Position numbers and translations under genes: made by a program. 64,000 nucleotides of DNA from Prauserella_A sp040645195 (GTDB lineage: Bacteria > Actinomycetota > Actinomycetes > Mycobacteriales > Pseudonocardiaceae), in the NCBI RefSeq assembly GCF_040645195.1, contig NZ_JBEYXW010000032.1, positions 1 to 64,000 on the forward strand, read 5' to 3'. A model generated the notes under the pieces. That model was given only the letters and a program-made list of their open reading frames with translations. It made no database searches and was not told the origin of the DNA. This document shows positions 34,115-43,639 of the stretch, in pieces. The stretch's first letter is position 1. Each line of letters begins with the position of its first letter.

Positions 34115-34879
34115 TCAGCGCGCGGTGTAACCGCCATCGACGGCCAGCGGGTGGCCGATCACGAACTCGGCGGCCGGACTGCACAACCAGAGCACGGCGT
34201 TGGCAACCTCCTCCGGACGCCCGAGCCGGCCGATCGGCTGGTCACGCAGGTAGCCCTGCATGCCCTCGGGGTCCTCCTCCATCATCCGGGCCACCATCGG
34301 CGTCTCGATAACACCCGGGCAGACCGCGTTGATCCGGATCCCGCGCGGGGCGTATTCGAGTGCCGCGCTGCGGGTCAGACCGATCACACCGTGCTTGGAC
34401 CCGTGGTAGATAGCGAGGCCGGCGATGCCGATCATCCCGCCGATCGAGGCACAGTTCACGATCGCGCCCCCCTCCTCCTGGGTGCGCATCTGCGCCAGCT
34501 CGTACTTCATACAGTTCCACACGCCGCGCAGGTTGATCCCGGTGACACGGTCGAACTCTGCGCCGTCGGCATCGGCGGTCTCGACGTTCGGGGTCTGCAC
34601 ACCCGCATTGTTGTAGGCCGCATCGAGACGGCCGAACTCGGCGACGGTGCGCGCGACCATGTCGGCCACCTGCTGCTCGTCGGCCACATCACAGCGCAGC
34701 CCGATCGCCCGGTGGCCCTCCTCGACGAGCCGCCCCGCCTCTCGCTGCGCAGCCGTCTCATCGACGTCGGCAAGCGCGACCGCCGCGCCGGACTCGGCGA
34801 ACGCCCGCGCGCTCGCGAGACCCATTCCCGCACCTGCGCCGGTCACGATGGCAACTTTGCCTGTGTAGTCGATGTTCAT
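34115..34879 (-). CDS. short-chain dehydrogenase/reductase
   Basis: 254 residues with AAGGGAG ahead of the ATG. TGAGAGMG binds NAD(P), NNAG follows, and the catalytic Ser and YHGSK are in place; the end HPLAVDGGYTAR is typical. It is 35 bases downstream of the zinc alcohol dehydrogenase in the same direction, so both probably oxidise alcohols of the same compound, e.g. a ring or side-chain hydroxyl. Confidence 0.9.
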   Translation of the reverse strand: MNIDYTGKVAIVTGAGAGMGLASARAFAESGAAVALADVDETAAQREAGRLVEEGHRAIGLRCDVADEQQVADMVARTVAEFGRLDAAYNNAGVQTPNVETADADGAEFDRVTGINLRGVWNCMKYELAQMRTQEEGGAIVNCASIGGMIGIAGLAIYHGSKHGVIGLTRSAALEYAPRGIRINAVCPGVIETPMVARMMEEDPEGMQGYLRDQPIGRLGRPEEVANAVLWLCSPAAEFVIGHPLAVDGGYTAR

Positions 34880-34914
34880 GGGGAGCTCCCTTCAGAAGTG
34901 GATTCTGGAAGCGG

Positions 34915-36021
34915 TCACCGTCCGAGGACGGTGACATGGACCGGCGCGCGCTCGTCGGGATGCTCTCCACCGAGGATCTGGACGGCATGTTCGGCATCGG
35001 CCAGCGGAAGCGTGTGCGTGTGCCACCCGGTGAAATCCACTCGACCTCGTTCGATCGCGCGCACGGCCAGACGGTACGCCTCTGATGTCGCCCCGAATGC
35101 ACCGACGACGTCGATCGATTTCTTCACGATCGTGTCGGAGACGAAGCCAGGGATCTCTCGGCCGCCCTTGAGGCCGCCCAGGGCGATGCGCCCACCGGGC
35201 CGCACGGCCTCCATGGCGTCAAGCACCGGCCGGGTCGCGAGTGGGACGACCTCGACCACTCGGTCCACCGAGTCGGCACCGATCACGTCGAGCAGGCTGT
35301 CCGGGTCGTTGGGGTCGACCACCAGCGTGTCGGTTGCGCCGGCGCGACGAGCCAGCTCGAGCTTGTCCCGGTCCGAGGCGAGTCCGGTCACGATGATGCG
35401 TTCGGCCCCGGCCGCCACCGAGGCCGCCACGCAGGCGAGCCCCCGCTGCCCGGCCCCGAGGATCAGCACGTGGTCACCGAGACCGACCCCGCCACGGAGC
35501 ACGGCCCACTCGATGCCAGCCGAGAGCGGGTTGAACATCAGGGCATCCTCGGTCGGGATGTCCTCGCGGATCGTGTGCAGGACAGTGTTGCCGCGGAGCA
35601 CCATGTACTCGGCGAGGCCGCCCCACAGCCCCGAGCCGACCGACAGCGGGGTGAAACCGTACTGGAGCTTGCGGGCGCACAGGATTTGTTCCCCAGCCAT
35701 GCACCGGCGACAGACCCCGCACCCGGCACGGATCTCGACGGCGACACGGTCGCCCTCCGAAACCTGCCACCGCTCCGCAGCAGCCGGTGCGATGCGCTCG
35801 ATTCGTACCAGCGGCTCGTGCCCGATGACGAGCGGGTACACGGCGAGCCCGAGGGCGTCGAGATGTCCGGCGTACTGCTCGTAATCGGTACCGCAGAGAC
35901 CGCAGCCCTCGACCCGGACCACCGCGCCATCATCCGGCGGGGTGTCCGGCAGCTCGATCTCGTCGAGCGTCAGGTCGCGGGCGCCCCGGAGGATCCACGC
36001 TCGGCTGGTCGTCGCTACCAC
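34915..36021 (-). CDS. zinc-dependent alcohol/polyol dehydrogenase
   Basis: 368 residues from GTG with GGGAGAG upstream. Catalytic zinc: CGLCGTD and GHEPLV; structural lobe CGVCRRC with two further Cys. The NAD fold has LGAGQRGLA. The spacing CGLCGTDYEQYAG and overall form resemble the threonine/sorbitol dehydrogenase group. It begins a two-gene operon with the SDR. Its promoter carries a TAATGTC half-site of the cluster A type. Confidence 0.9.
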   Translation of the reverse strand: MVATTSRAWILRGARDLTLDEIELPDTPPDDGAVVRVEGCGLCGTDYEQYAGHLDALGLAVYPLVIGHEPLVRIERIAPAAAERWQVSEGDRVAVEIRAGCGVCRRCMAGEQILCARKLQYGFTPLSVGSGLWGGLAEYMVLRGNTVLHTIREDIPTEDALMFNPLSAGIEWAVLRGGVGLGDHVLILGAGQRGLACVAASVAAGAERIIVTGLASDRDKLELARRAGATDTLVVDPNDPDSLLDVIGADSVDRVVEVVPLATRPVLDAMEAVRPGGRIALGGLKGGREIPGFVSDTIVKKSIDVVGAFGATSEAYRLAVRAIERGRVDFTGWHTHTLPLADAEHAVQILGGEHPDERAPVHVTVLGR

Positions 36022-36125
36022 TAGCTCTCCCGTCGGTCGAGGTCGACGTGGCGGTCTCGACTCGCGGGGATCCGGGACGACGCCACGGGCGAAGCCGGGA
36101 CGGGGCACGCCCGCCCGGCCCCAAC

Positions 36126-36156
36126 ATATTGACACCTCGCTTAATGTCAGTCAATT
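36126..36156 (-). promoter_or_regulatory. promoter with TAATGTC half-site
   Basis: Minus-strand TTGACT (36149-36154), 17 bases, then CAATAT (36126-36131). TAATGTC at 36142-36148 adjoins the -35 box; the second arm (GTCAATT) is degenerate. Confidence 0.55.
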
Positions 36157-36275
36157 CACCGACGCGTCTCCGCGTTGGTCTCACCGCGCCGGTCTCGACC
36201 GCGAAGTGAGCCGACGCAACCTTCTCCAGCTTTGTGGGCCGACGTGAGTTCGGCGACTAGAAACTTCAGAACTGC

Positions 36276-36304
36276 TTGTCATGGGCGACATTCGACTCTA
36301 TGAT
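36276..36304 (+). promoter_or_regulatory. promoter of the sugar module
   Basis: TTGTCA (36276-36281), exactly 17 bases and TATGAT (36299-36304) form a near-consensus promoter ahead of the first TIM-barrel gene. The expected start point falls inside the operator just downstream. Confidence 0.7.
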
Positions 36305-36305
36305 C

Positions 36306-36331
36306 AACTGGACTCACAAGTGGATCCAGTT
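36306..36331. promoter_or_regulatory. 26-bp operator over the transcription start
   Basis: Arms AACTGGACTCAC and GTGGATCCAGTT match as inverted repeats at 10 of 12 positions around a central AA. Its place right after the -10 box suggests repression, most likely by the GntR protein encoded in the same operon. Confidence 0.65.
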
Positions 36332-36341
36332 AGGAATCCAG

Positions 36342-37304
36342 ATGAAGTTACACCACTCGATCATGGTCGGCATCCTCGACAGATATGCAGACCGCTTCAC
36401 CGAGTTCCAACCCTCGACACCCCTCGACGTGCGGATCAATCAAGCGGCCAGCCTGCACGGCGCCGAGGGGGTCGAGCTGGTGTATCCCGGCGACCTGACC
36501 GATTGGCAGAAGGTCGCCACCCAGGTGGAGAACGCGGGCCTGTCGGTCTCGGCCGTGAATCTGAATGTCAAGTCAGACGCCATGTGGCGCAATGGCTCCT
36601 TCACCAATCCGGACCCGGAGGTACGTCTGCGGGCGGTCTCCGACCTGACGACGTCGATGGACCTGGCAGCCGACCTCGGCGCCCACCTCGTCACGGTGTG
36701 TCCGCTGATGGACGGCTGGGATTACAGCTTTCAGGTCGACTACGCCTCCCATTGGCGCTGGATGGTCGACGGCCTCCGGGCGGCAGTCAGCCATCGTGAC
36801 GACGTCCGGGTGGGGATCGAATACAAGGCGTTCGAGTCGCGTACGGCGATCACGGTTCCTGATGTAGGAACGACCCTCCACTTGTGTGACCGCGTCGGTG
36901 CCGACAATTTGGGTGTGACGCTCGACGTGGGGCACGCCCTCATTGCAGGGGAGACGCCAGCGATGAGCGTGACGATGGCGCACGACGCAGAGCGACTGTT
37001 CTACGTGCACTTCAACGACAACAACCGGAGTTGGGACTGGGACATCGTCCCGGGTGCAGTGAACCTCTGGGAGATGGTCGAGACATTGTTCTACCTCGAG
37101 CGGACAGGCTGGGAGGGTTGGCTGGCCTACGACGTCTTCACCAAACACGGGGATCCGGTACGTGCCTTCGACTCCACGCTCCGTGCCATGGAAGCGCTAC
37201 AGCGCATGCTCGACAAACTCGGACGCGACCGGGTCGGCGATCTGATCGACAACGGATCTCCGGCCGAGACGACGGCTGCCCTGCTGACTGCGCTGGCGGA
37301 GTGA
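36342..37304 (+). CDS. xylose isomerase-like TIM-barrel sugar isomerase/epimerase
   Basis: 320 residues from the ATG at 36342 with AGGA before it; an in-frame TTG at 36276 lies in the promoter. The AP-endonuclease-2/xylose-isomerase fold is indicated by GIEYKAFESRT (metal Glu), LDVGHAL (Asp-x2-His), YVHFNDNNRSWDWD and the final LAYDVF. It resembles proteins annotated as L-rhamnose isomerase-like or sugar epimerases. First gene of the sugar operon, 3 bases ahead of a second TIM barrel. Confidence 0.85.
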   Translation: MKLHHSIMVGILDRYADRFTEFQPSTPLDVRINQAASLHGAEGVELVYPGDLTDWQKVATQVENAGLSVSAVNLNVKSDAMWRNGSFTNPDPEVRLRAVSDLTTSMDLAADLGAHLVTVCPLMDGWDYSFQVDYASHWRWMVDGLRAAVSHRDDVRVGIEYKAFESRTAITVPDVGTTLHLCDRVGADNLGVTLDVGHALIAGETPAMSVTMAHDAERLFYVHFNDNNRSWDWDIVPGAVNLWEMVETLFYLERTGWEGWLAYDVFTKHGDPVRAFDSTLRAMEALQRMLDKLGRDRVGDLIDNGSPAETTAALLTALAE

Positions 37305-37307
37305 GAC

Positions 37308-38168
37308 GTGCGGCTGGGTGTCGGGAGTTACGCGTTCCGCTGGGCGGTCGGCACGACCGACTTCCGCCCAACCCGTCCGATGACGTGCGCGGACATGGTC
37401 GACGAGGCCGCACGTCTGGGGTGCGGGCTGCTCCAGATATCTGACAACGCCGAGCTCGATGGGGCCGATGACGACGACCTGACAGCACTGCGAGAGCACG
37501 CGCTACGTCGGGGTATCGCGCTGCAGGTCGGAGCGACCGGCTCCTCGGTGGAGGTTCTCATGCGCTACCTCGACGTCGCCGTCGCGACAGGCGCAGATCT
37601 TGTGCGGGTCGTGTTGGACGACAACACCGGGTGCGACGCTGCGACCCAGGACAGCACTGCAATCGAGTGGCTGAGCACCGTCGCGACACACTACGAACGA
37701 GCTGGGGTGACATTGGGCGTGGAGAACCATTTTCGCGTGACGAGCCCGCGGCTGGAGGTGATCCTCGACCGCGTAGGCAGTCGTGCCGTCGGCGCCGTGC
37801 TCGACGTCGCCAACTCGATCGTCTGCGGAGAATGGCCAGAGTACACGGTCGCCCGGCTTGCCCGGCACACCAAGGGCGTTCATCTGAAGGACTACGACCT
37901 GGTCCCCGAACTCGACGGTGTCGGCGCCCGAGTCATCGGTACTCCGCTCGGTCGAGGCCGGACCGACGTCGCAGCCGTGCTCGACGCCGTCTCGCCCGTC
38001 GATGACGGACGGCTCGGGATCGTGCTCGAGCTGTGGTGCCCACGGGCGACAACCGAGTCAAAAACCCTCGCAACAGAGACAGCGTGGAGGGAGGATTCGA
38101 TGGCCGAAGCGCGACGTCAACTATGCAGGCCCGGCCCTCCGGGGGAGGCGAAGCGTGTCGCCCACTGA
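37308..38168 (+). CDS. xylose isomerase-like TIM-barrel protein
   Basis: 286 residues from GTG. VENHFRVTS holds the first metal glutamate, VLDVANSIVCGEWP replaces the Asp-x2-His loop, GVHLKDYDL the metal His and VLELWCP the last Glu. It is a different subgroup from the upstream neighbour, so the two probably act in sequence on one sugar or sugar acid. The last 14 bases overlap the GntR gene. Confidence 0.83.
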   Translation: MRLGVGSYAFRWAVGTTDFRPTRPMTCADMVDEAARLGCGLLQISDNAELDGADDDDLTALREHALRRGIALQVGATGSSVEVLMRYLDVAVATGADLVRVVLDDNTGCDAATQDSTAIEWLSTVATHYERAGVTLGVENHFRVTSPRLEVILDRVGSRAVGAVLDVANSIVCGEWPEYTVARLARHTKGVHLKDYDLVPELDGVGARVIGTPLGRGRTDVAAVLDAVSPVDDGRLGIVLELWCPRATTESKTLATETAWREDSMAEARRQLCRPGPPGEAKRVAH

Positions 38169-38877
38169 ACCACCTGTGTCCGAGCAGGTCTACAACCAGC
38201 TACGGCATGCAGTTCTACACGGTGAATACCATCCAGGAGAGCGGCTCACGAGTGTTCGCCTGGCTCGCGATCTCGGCGTGAGCCGGACCCCGGTACGCGC
38301 TGCGCTCGCACGCCTGAAGACCGACGGCCTGGTCGACTACGAGGACGGGCGTGCGGCGTGGATCCCCCCGCTGACCGTCTCCGCGGTCGAGGAGGCATAC
38401 GAGATCGCAGGCGCATTGGAGCCGCTGCTCATCCGCAAGATCGCACGCTCGATCACTCCCGAACATCTTCGTCTGATCGAAGAGGCAGTCGTCACCATGG
38501 AGCGCGCCGCCGAACACCGTGACGATGATCTCTGGGTGGCCGGCGACCAAAAGTTCCACCGGCTCCTGCACGAGCTCGCCGGACGAGAGCTAATCTCGTC
38601 GATGCTCGACCGCGTCGGCACCGTCATCGACCGCGTGCGATTTCTCTCGCTCAACGTGCTCCCCGAAGGAGCCGCGATCTCCGCCGCAGAGCATCGTGCC
38701 GTCTTCGAGGCCATGAGCGCCGGGGACCCACAGCTTGCCCAGCAGAGGCACGAAGCGCACCTCGACCGCGTACGAGAGAAAACCGTGTCCTTCCTGCAGA
38801 CCAGCTTCCGCGTAGGTGCGCTGCCGTCCCCCTCCACGCCTCACCCGCTGGCTCACCGAGGAGACCATCGTGGCTAA
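38155..38877 (+). CDS. GntR-family (FCD) regulator of the sugar module
   Basis: 240 residues from GTG with GGGGGAGG ahead. The winged helix has HPGERLTSVRLARDLG and VSRTPVRAALARLKTDG; FCD histidines are in DQKFHRLLHELAG, AEHRAVFEAM and RHEAHLDRV. It is embedded between metabolic genes, overlapping both neighbours, so it is co-expressed with what it regulates. The 26-bp palindrome at 36306 is its likely target. Confidence 0.88.
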   Translation: MSPTEPPVSEQVYNQLRHAVLHGEYHPGERLTSVRLARDLGVSRTPVRAALARLKTDGLVDYEDGRAAWIPPLTVSAVEEAYEIAGALEPLLIRKIARSITPEHLRLIEEAVVTMERAAEHRDDDLWVAGDQKFHRLLHELAGRELISSMLDRVGTVIDRVRFLSLNVLPEGAAISAAEHRAVFEAMSAGDPQLAQQRHEAHLDRVREKTVSFLQTSFRVGALPSPSTPHPLAHRGDHRG

Positions 38878-40468
38878 GACCCCTTCACCGACCGGAAGCA
38901 ATCGCATTCGTTGCATCGAAGCCGGGTCAGCTGCCGAAGTCGCAGTGGACGAGGTCGTTGACCTGGAACTGGGGGAACGGACGGTCGGCACTAATCCATT
39001 CGATACCGACCTCCGAACCACCCTGTACGGTCCGGACGACTCGGTGATCTCCGTTCCCGCCTTCTACGATCCGCGCCGCGGGCACGTCACCCGGGTCTCG
39101 CTTCCGGCATCAGGGTCCTGGCTCGTCGAGGCGCCAGCAGGACCGGACGTGACAACCGATTCAACTCCGTGGAAGCTCACCGCTTCCAACCGAGCGCACG
39201 ATCGTTCGCACGGCGCGTTGAGCGTCGATCCGCAACATCCCCGGCATTTTCGCTATGCCGATGGCACCCGGATCTTCCCCCTGGGATACGAGGTCGACTG
39301 GTTGTTCATGATCGATCAGCTCGATGACACACTCGCCCGAGTTCGCCAGTTCCTCGACTCGATCACCGGAACTGGCTTCAACTTGGTCACCACCAACGTC
39401 TACGCCCACTCGTTCCGGCGGTACGTGCCACTCGACCTGGAGGGCGACCCGCGGTGGATCGTCCCGGCACTCGCCCCCTGGGTCGGCGGAAACGACGAAC
39501 CGAACTACGCCTCGCTCAACCCTGCGTTCTTCGACCACATGGACGCAGTGATGCTCGAGCTCCATCATCGTGGCGTCATCGTCCACCTGATGATTCACAC
39601 CTACAATAAGGACGTGAACTGGCCAGAGCTGGCCAGCTCGGACGACGACCGGTACTGGCACTACATCGTCGCCCGGTACCAGGCATTCCCGAACGTGCTC
39701 TGGGACACCGCCAAGGAATCCTGGTACCAGGAGGCTGAGTACATCTGGTCGCGGATAGGGCTCATTCGGGGGCATGATGGATATCGCCGCCTCATCACCG
39801 TGCACGATGCGAATCCCGAGCTGCAGCTCGAGCCGTCGTCCCGCTGGGCACTTGAACTGCACTCCACAAAGAAGAACTTTACCGACGCGCTTGTAGACGT
39901 CATCTCGGACCAGGTCCACGAGACAGATTGCCACGATGACGCCGTCAGCCGCTATCGGCGATTTGCACGGCCCTACATAAATGTCGAGTTCGGCTACGAG
40001 AGCGGAATCGACGACCTGCCCTCGGACAATCCTTCACACGACCAGGACTGGCAAGAAGTCACCCGGCGAGCATGGCAGATAATTATGGGCGGCGGATATC
40101 CGAACTACTACTACCGAAACACCGCCTGGAGCCTTTTCATCCCTTTTCCCGAGCCACCTGGATATCGCGCTTTTGCTGCGCTCGCCGACTTCTGGTCGGA
40201 TGTTCCGTACTGGCGACTCCATCCCGCCGACCATCTCCTGCGCGCCGACGGCAAGGTTTACCTGCGTACCGACCGATCGCGCGAGTACGTCGTCTATTCA
40301 GAGCATGGCGCCACGTTCGAGCTGGATCTGCCGGACGGCATGTTCACCGGAACCTGGTTCGATCCCTACACCGGCGAGCGCTCCGCTGCGGAGATCGCCG
40401 TGGGCCCTGGCCCCACCGTCTTCGAGCCCGAGCGCCAGTCGGCCACAGTGCTGCGGCTACGAGCCTGA
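38870..40468 (+). CDS. DUF5060/DUF4038-type glycoside hydrolase
   Basis: 532 residues from GTG with GAGGAG upstream. An N-terminal beta-sandwich (about 1-100, DUF5060-like) precedes a TIM-barrel region with FPLGYEVDWLF, TGFNLVTTNVYAH and HHRGVIVHLMIHTYN, then a small C-terminal beta-domain with WFDPYTGE. Candidate catalytic acids are Glu283 in WDTAKESWY and the Glu of INVEFGYESG. No signal peptide is seen, so it acts inside the cell on an imported oligosaccharide or glycoside. Related enzymes include apiosidase-like families. Confidence 0.82.
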   Translation: MAKTPSPTGSNRIRCIEAGSAAEVAVDEVVDLELGERTVGTNPFDTDLRTTLYGPDDSVISVPAFYDPRRGHVTRVSLPASGSWLVEAPAGPDVTTDSTPWKLTASNRAHDRSHGALSVDPQHPRHFRYADGTRIFPLGYEVDWLFMIDQLDDTLARVRQFLDSITGTGFNLVTTNVYAHSFRRYVPLDLEGDPRWIVPALAPWVGGNDEPNYASLNPAFFDHMDAVMLELHHRGVIVHLMIHTYNKDVNWPELASSDDDRYWHYIVARYQAFPNVLWDTAKESWYQEAEYIWSRIGLIRGHDGYRRLITVHDANPELQLEPSSRWALELHSTKKNFTDALVDVISDQVHETDCHDDAVSRYRRFARPYINVEFGYESGIDDLPSDNPSHDQDWQEVTRRAWQIIMGGGYPNYYYRNTAWSLFIPFPEPPGYRAFAALADFWSDVPYWRLHPADHLLRADGKVYLRTDRSREYVVYSEHGATFELDLPDGMFTGTWFDPYTGERSAAEIAVGPGPTVFEPERQSATVLRLRA

Positions 40469-40497
40469 TTCCCGACCTTGCCATCAAAGGAGATGTC

Positions 40498-41796
40498 ATG
40501 GATCGCAGAGATTTCTTGCGTCTCGGCCTCGCATCGCTCGGCATGATGACGTTGCCGATGACGGCGTGCGCTCGAAGTAGCACGCCGGAGGGAGCGGTGC
40601 GCGTCGCACAGTTCGGTTCGGCAGGCCGCATGCGGATCTTCCGCGACCTCTTCAGTGCATTCACCGCGCGACATCCCGAAGTCGTGCTTGCGCTGGAGTC
40701 AGCCAGCAACTCCGCCTATGTCGACAAGCTCGCGACACAGGTCAGCAGCGGCAACGCTCCCACGGTGCTCGGCCTTCAGTACTCCAGCCTTCCGACCTTC
40801 GCACGTCAGAATGCCCTTGCCGACCTCAGACAGTTCGTCGGGAACGCCCTCGACACTTCGGCTTTTCCTCCAGATTACCTGAGCATCGGAGTGGACGGCG
40901 ATCGACTCACCGGCCTGAGCTACGGCGACAATGCGTTCGGGATCGTTTACGACGAAGATCGCCTGGCAGCTGCAGGAAAGACACCTCTTGAACCGGGATA
41001 CTCCTGGGATGACTTTCTGGCTTTCAGCGTCGACTTGACTCGCGCGGTCGGTGGCGACTTTTGGGGCACCGAAGACCGGTCGGCCTCGTTCGACTCGATG
41101 TTCAAGATCTGGCTGCTGCAGCAGGGAAAGACGACGTTCACGGACGACGGCACACTCGGGTTCGATGAAGCAGACCTCATCGGCTGGTTGGACTACTGGC
41201 AGCTAATGCGCGACGAAGGGGGCACCACACCTGCACCCGTGACGGCCGAGGCGAGCGGCTCCTTCGAGCGGTCCGCCCTCATCCGGGGTTTCGCACCTAA
41301 TTACATCACTTATTCGAACGCCATCGTCTCGATGCAGCGACTCACCACGAGTCGTTTGCGCATCCTCCCGTTGCCGGTACACGGAGGAGCGCAGAGAAGC
41401 GGCCAGTCGGTACGCGGGTCCAACTGGGTAGGCCTGTTCGCGCTCGCCGACGAACTGGGCGTCGCCGCCGACTTTCTCAACTTTGTCTTCAACGATCCCG
41501 AGGGTGCGACGATCCTCGGCGCGGAGCTCGGGGCGCCGCCGAATCGTGAACTGCGCGCAATACTGACCTATCCGCCACCGCAGCAGCATTTCATCGACTA
41601 CATCGACTTCATGTCCCAAGGTCCGCTTCGGGACGCGCCCGTTCCTTTGTCCATCGACATCCCGCCGGCCTTCAACGACGTCAACGCCGCGTTCGAAACC
41701 GCGGTGGAGGAGGTTCGCTTCGGGCGGCGTTCCTCGTCAGAGGCAGCTGACTGGTTCTTCCGAACGGCGGACCGGGCTCTGGAGACGTTGCAATGA
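40498..41796 (+). CDS. sugar ABC transporter substrate-binding lipoprotein
   Basis: 432 residues; AAAGGAG before the ATG. The N terminus RRDFLRLGLASLG is a twin-arginine-like signal and MTAC a lipobox, so it is probably a Tat-exported lipoprotein. The body follows the extracellular solute-binding family 1 pattern for sugars (FSAFTARHPEVVLALE, then FALADELGVAADFLNFV). It precedes and overlaps the first permease gene. Confidence 0.92.
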   Translation: MDRRDFLRLGLASLGMMTLPMTACARSSTPEGAVRVAQFGSAGRMRIFRDLFSAFTARHPEVVLALESASNSAYVDKLATQVSSGNAPTVLGLQYSSLPTFARQNALADLRQFVGNALDTSAFPPDYLSIGVDGDRLTGLSYGDNAFGIVYDEDRLAAAGKTPLEPGYSWDDFLAFSVDLTRAVGGDFWGTEDRSASFDSMFKIWLLQQGKTTFTDDGTLGFDEADLIGWLDYWQLMRDEGGTTPAPVTAEASGSFERSALIRGFAPNYITYSNAIVSMQRLTTSRLRILPLPVHGGAQRSGQSVRGSNWVGLFALADELGVAADFLNFVFNDPEGATILGAELGAPPNRELRAILTYPPPQQHFIDYIDFMSQGPLRDAPVPLSIDIPPAFNDVNAAFETAVEEVRFGRRSSSEAADWFFRTADRALETLQ

Positions 41797-42746
41797 GAAC
41801 CGGCCGAACGATCGAGCGCGCTGATGTGACGACGCCCCATAGCAAGATCTCGTACCGGGACCGCCGGCAGAATCTCCCCGCCCATCTGTTCCTTGCTCCC
41901 TGGTTCATCGGTCTCATCGTGTTGACCGCGGGACCGATGTTGGTCTCGCTCTACTACTCGATGACGGAGTACTCGCTACTCACCGATCCGCAGTGGGTCG
42001 GACTGCGGAACTACGAGCGAATGATTCTCGCCGATGATCGCTTCTGGGCGTCGATGGGCGTGACGCTGCGCTACGTCGTGATCGGTGTGCCGCTACAGCT
42101 TGCCTTCGCCCTGGCCGTAGCGCTACTGCTCAACCGCGGAATACGGGGGCTGACCGCCTACCGCGCACTGTACTATCTGCCGAGCCTCCTCGCCGGCAGT
42201 GTGGCGATCGCTGTCCTCTGGCGTCAGGTGTTCGGGCTCGAAGGCGCGTTCAACGTGGTTCTCACCGGTATCGGTTTCGACGCGCCCCCGAACTGGATCG
42301 GCAATCCCGACACCGCCCTCTACACGCTGATTCTGCTGCGCGTGTGGGAGTTCGGATCGCCTATGGTAATCTTCCTTGCCGGGCTGCGCCAGATCCCGGC
42401 CGAATACTATGAAGCATCGGCGCTCGACGGAGCGGGGAAGTTCGGACAGTTCTTCAAAATCACGCTCCCCTTGCTGACGCCGATTATATTCCTGAACTTG
42501 ATCTTGCAGCTCATCAATGCCTTCCAGGCATTCAATTCTGCATTTATCGTTTCGGAGGGAACCGGCGGACCGCTAGATTCCACGCTTTTCTTCACTCTCT
42601 ATCTCTACCAAGAGGCCTTCACCAACTTCAGAATGGGTTACGCCTCAGCGCTGGCCTGGGTGCTGCTTGCCGTCATCGCACTGTTCACCGCAGTGAGTTT
42701 CCTGACCAGTAGATATTGGGTGCATTACGACGACGGAGGCAGGTGA
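41793..42746 (+). CDS. sugar ABC transporter permease (MalF/UgpA-like)
   Basis: 317 residues, ATG overlapping the previous stop. Six hydrophobic segments after an N-terminal tail; the EAA loop is EYYEASALDGAGKFGQFF-ITLP. It pairs with the next permease. No ATP-binding gene is present in the window, so a shared ATPase such as MsiK is presumably used. Confidence 0.93.
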   Translation: MRTGRTIERADVTTPHSKISYRDRRQNLPAHLFLAPWFIGLIVLTAGPMLVSLYYSMTEYSLLTDPQWVGLRNYERMILADDRFWASMGVTLRYVVIGVPLQLAFALAVALLLNRGIRGLTAYRALYYLPSLLAGSVAIAVLWRQVFGLEGAFNVVLTGIGFDAPPNWIGNPDTALYTLILLRVWEFGSPMVIFLAGLRQIPAEYYEASALDGAGKFGQFFKITLPLLTPIIFLNLILQLINAFQAFNSAFIVSEGTGGPLDSTLFFTLYLYQEAFTNFRMGYASALAWVLLAVIALFTAVSFLTSRYWVHYDDGGR

Positions 42747-43633
42747 GCACCACACCCATGTGGACCTCACGACACGCGACATCAATCTGGTCACGTACTC
42801 GAGCCGTACCGGGGAAGCGCCTGCTGCTCCACCTCTCACTATCGGCCGGCGCGCTGCTAATGCTGTATCCGATTGCATGGATGATCGCCAGCTCGTTGAA
42901 GGCGGAGAACGAGATCTTCGCCGATCCGGGCTTGGTGCCTAGCTACATCGAGATCCAGAACTACATCGAAGGTTGGTTCAGCCTGGGACAGCCGTTCACC
43001 GGGTTCTTCCTCAATTCACTGCTGCTCTGCACCGCAGTGGTAGCCGGGAATTTGGTATCGTGCTCCATGGCAGCGTACGCCTTCGCTCGATTGCGATTTA
43101 GGGCGAGCGGGTTCTGGTTCGCGATCATGTTGGGCACGATCATGCTGCCATACCACGTCACCCTGATTCCGCAGTACACACTTTTCTTCAATCTTGGATG
43201 GGTCGACACCTACCTCCCTTTGATCGTACCCAAGCTACTCGCAACCGATGGGTTTTTTGTCTTCCTGTTCGTTCAGTTCATTCGCGGCATCCCGATTGAG
43301 CTCGAAGAGGCTGCTCGAGTCGATGGTGCCGGTTCGCTGCGCATCTATCTGACCATTATCCTGCCGCTCCTGCGGCCGGCTCTGGTAACGGGAGCGCTTT
43401 TCAGCTTCTTGTGGACTTACAACGACTTCTTTCCTCAACTGGTCTACATCAGCGACACCGGCCTCTACACGGTGCCGCTCGCGCTTCGCACCCTGCTCGA
43501 CACGACCGGCGATTCCGCTTGGGGGCCGATGCTCGCGATGAGCACGTTGTCGGTCGTCCCGATGATTGCAATCTTCGTATTCTTCCAGCGGCAGATCGTG
43601 GAAGGCATCGCGACGTCCGGTCTGAAGGGATGA
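42743..43633 (+). CDS. sugar ABC transporter permease (MalG/UgpE-like)
   Basis: 296 residues from a GTG overlapping the previous stop, GGAGGC ahead. The EAA loop reads ELEEAARVDGAGSLRIYLTI and the C-terminal QIVEGIATSGLKG is the classic MalG-type ending. Second membrane subunit of the importer. Confidence 0.94.
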   Translation: MSTTPMWTSRHATSIWSRTRAVPGKRLLLHLSLSAGALLMLYPIAWMIASSLKAENEIFADPGLVPSYIEIQNYIEGWFSLGQPFTGFFLNSLLLCTAVVAGNLVSCSMAAYAFARLRFRASGFWFAIMLGTIMLPYHVTLIPQYTLFFNLGWVDTYLPLIVPKLLATDGFFVFLFVQFIRGIPIELEEAARVDGAGSLRIYLTIILPLLRPALVTGALFSFLWTYNDFFPQLVYISDTGLYTVPLALRTLLDTTGDSAWGPMLAMSTLSVVPMIAIFVFFQRQIVEGIATSGLKG

Positions 43634-43639
43634 GACGCG

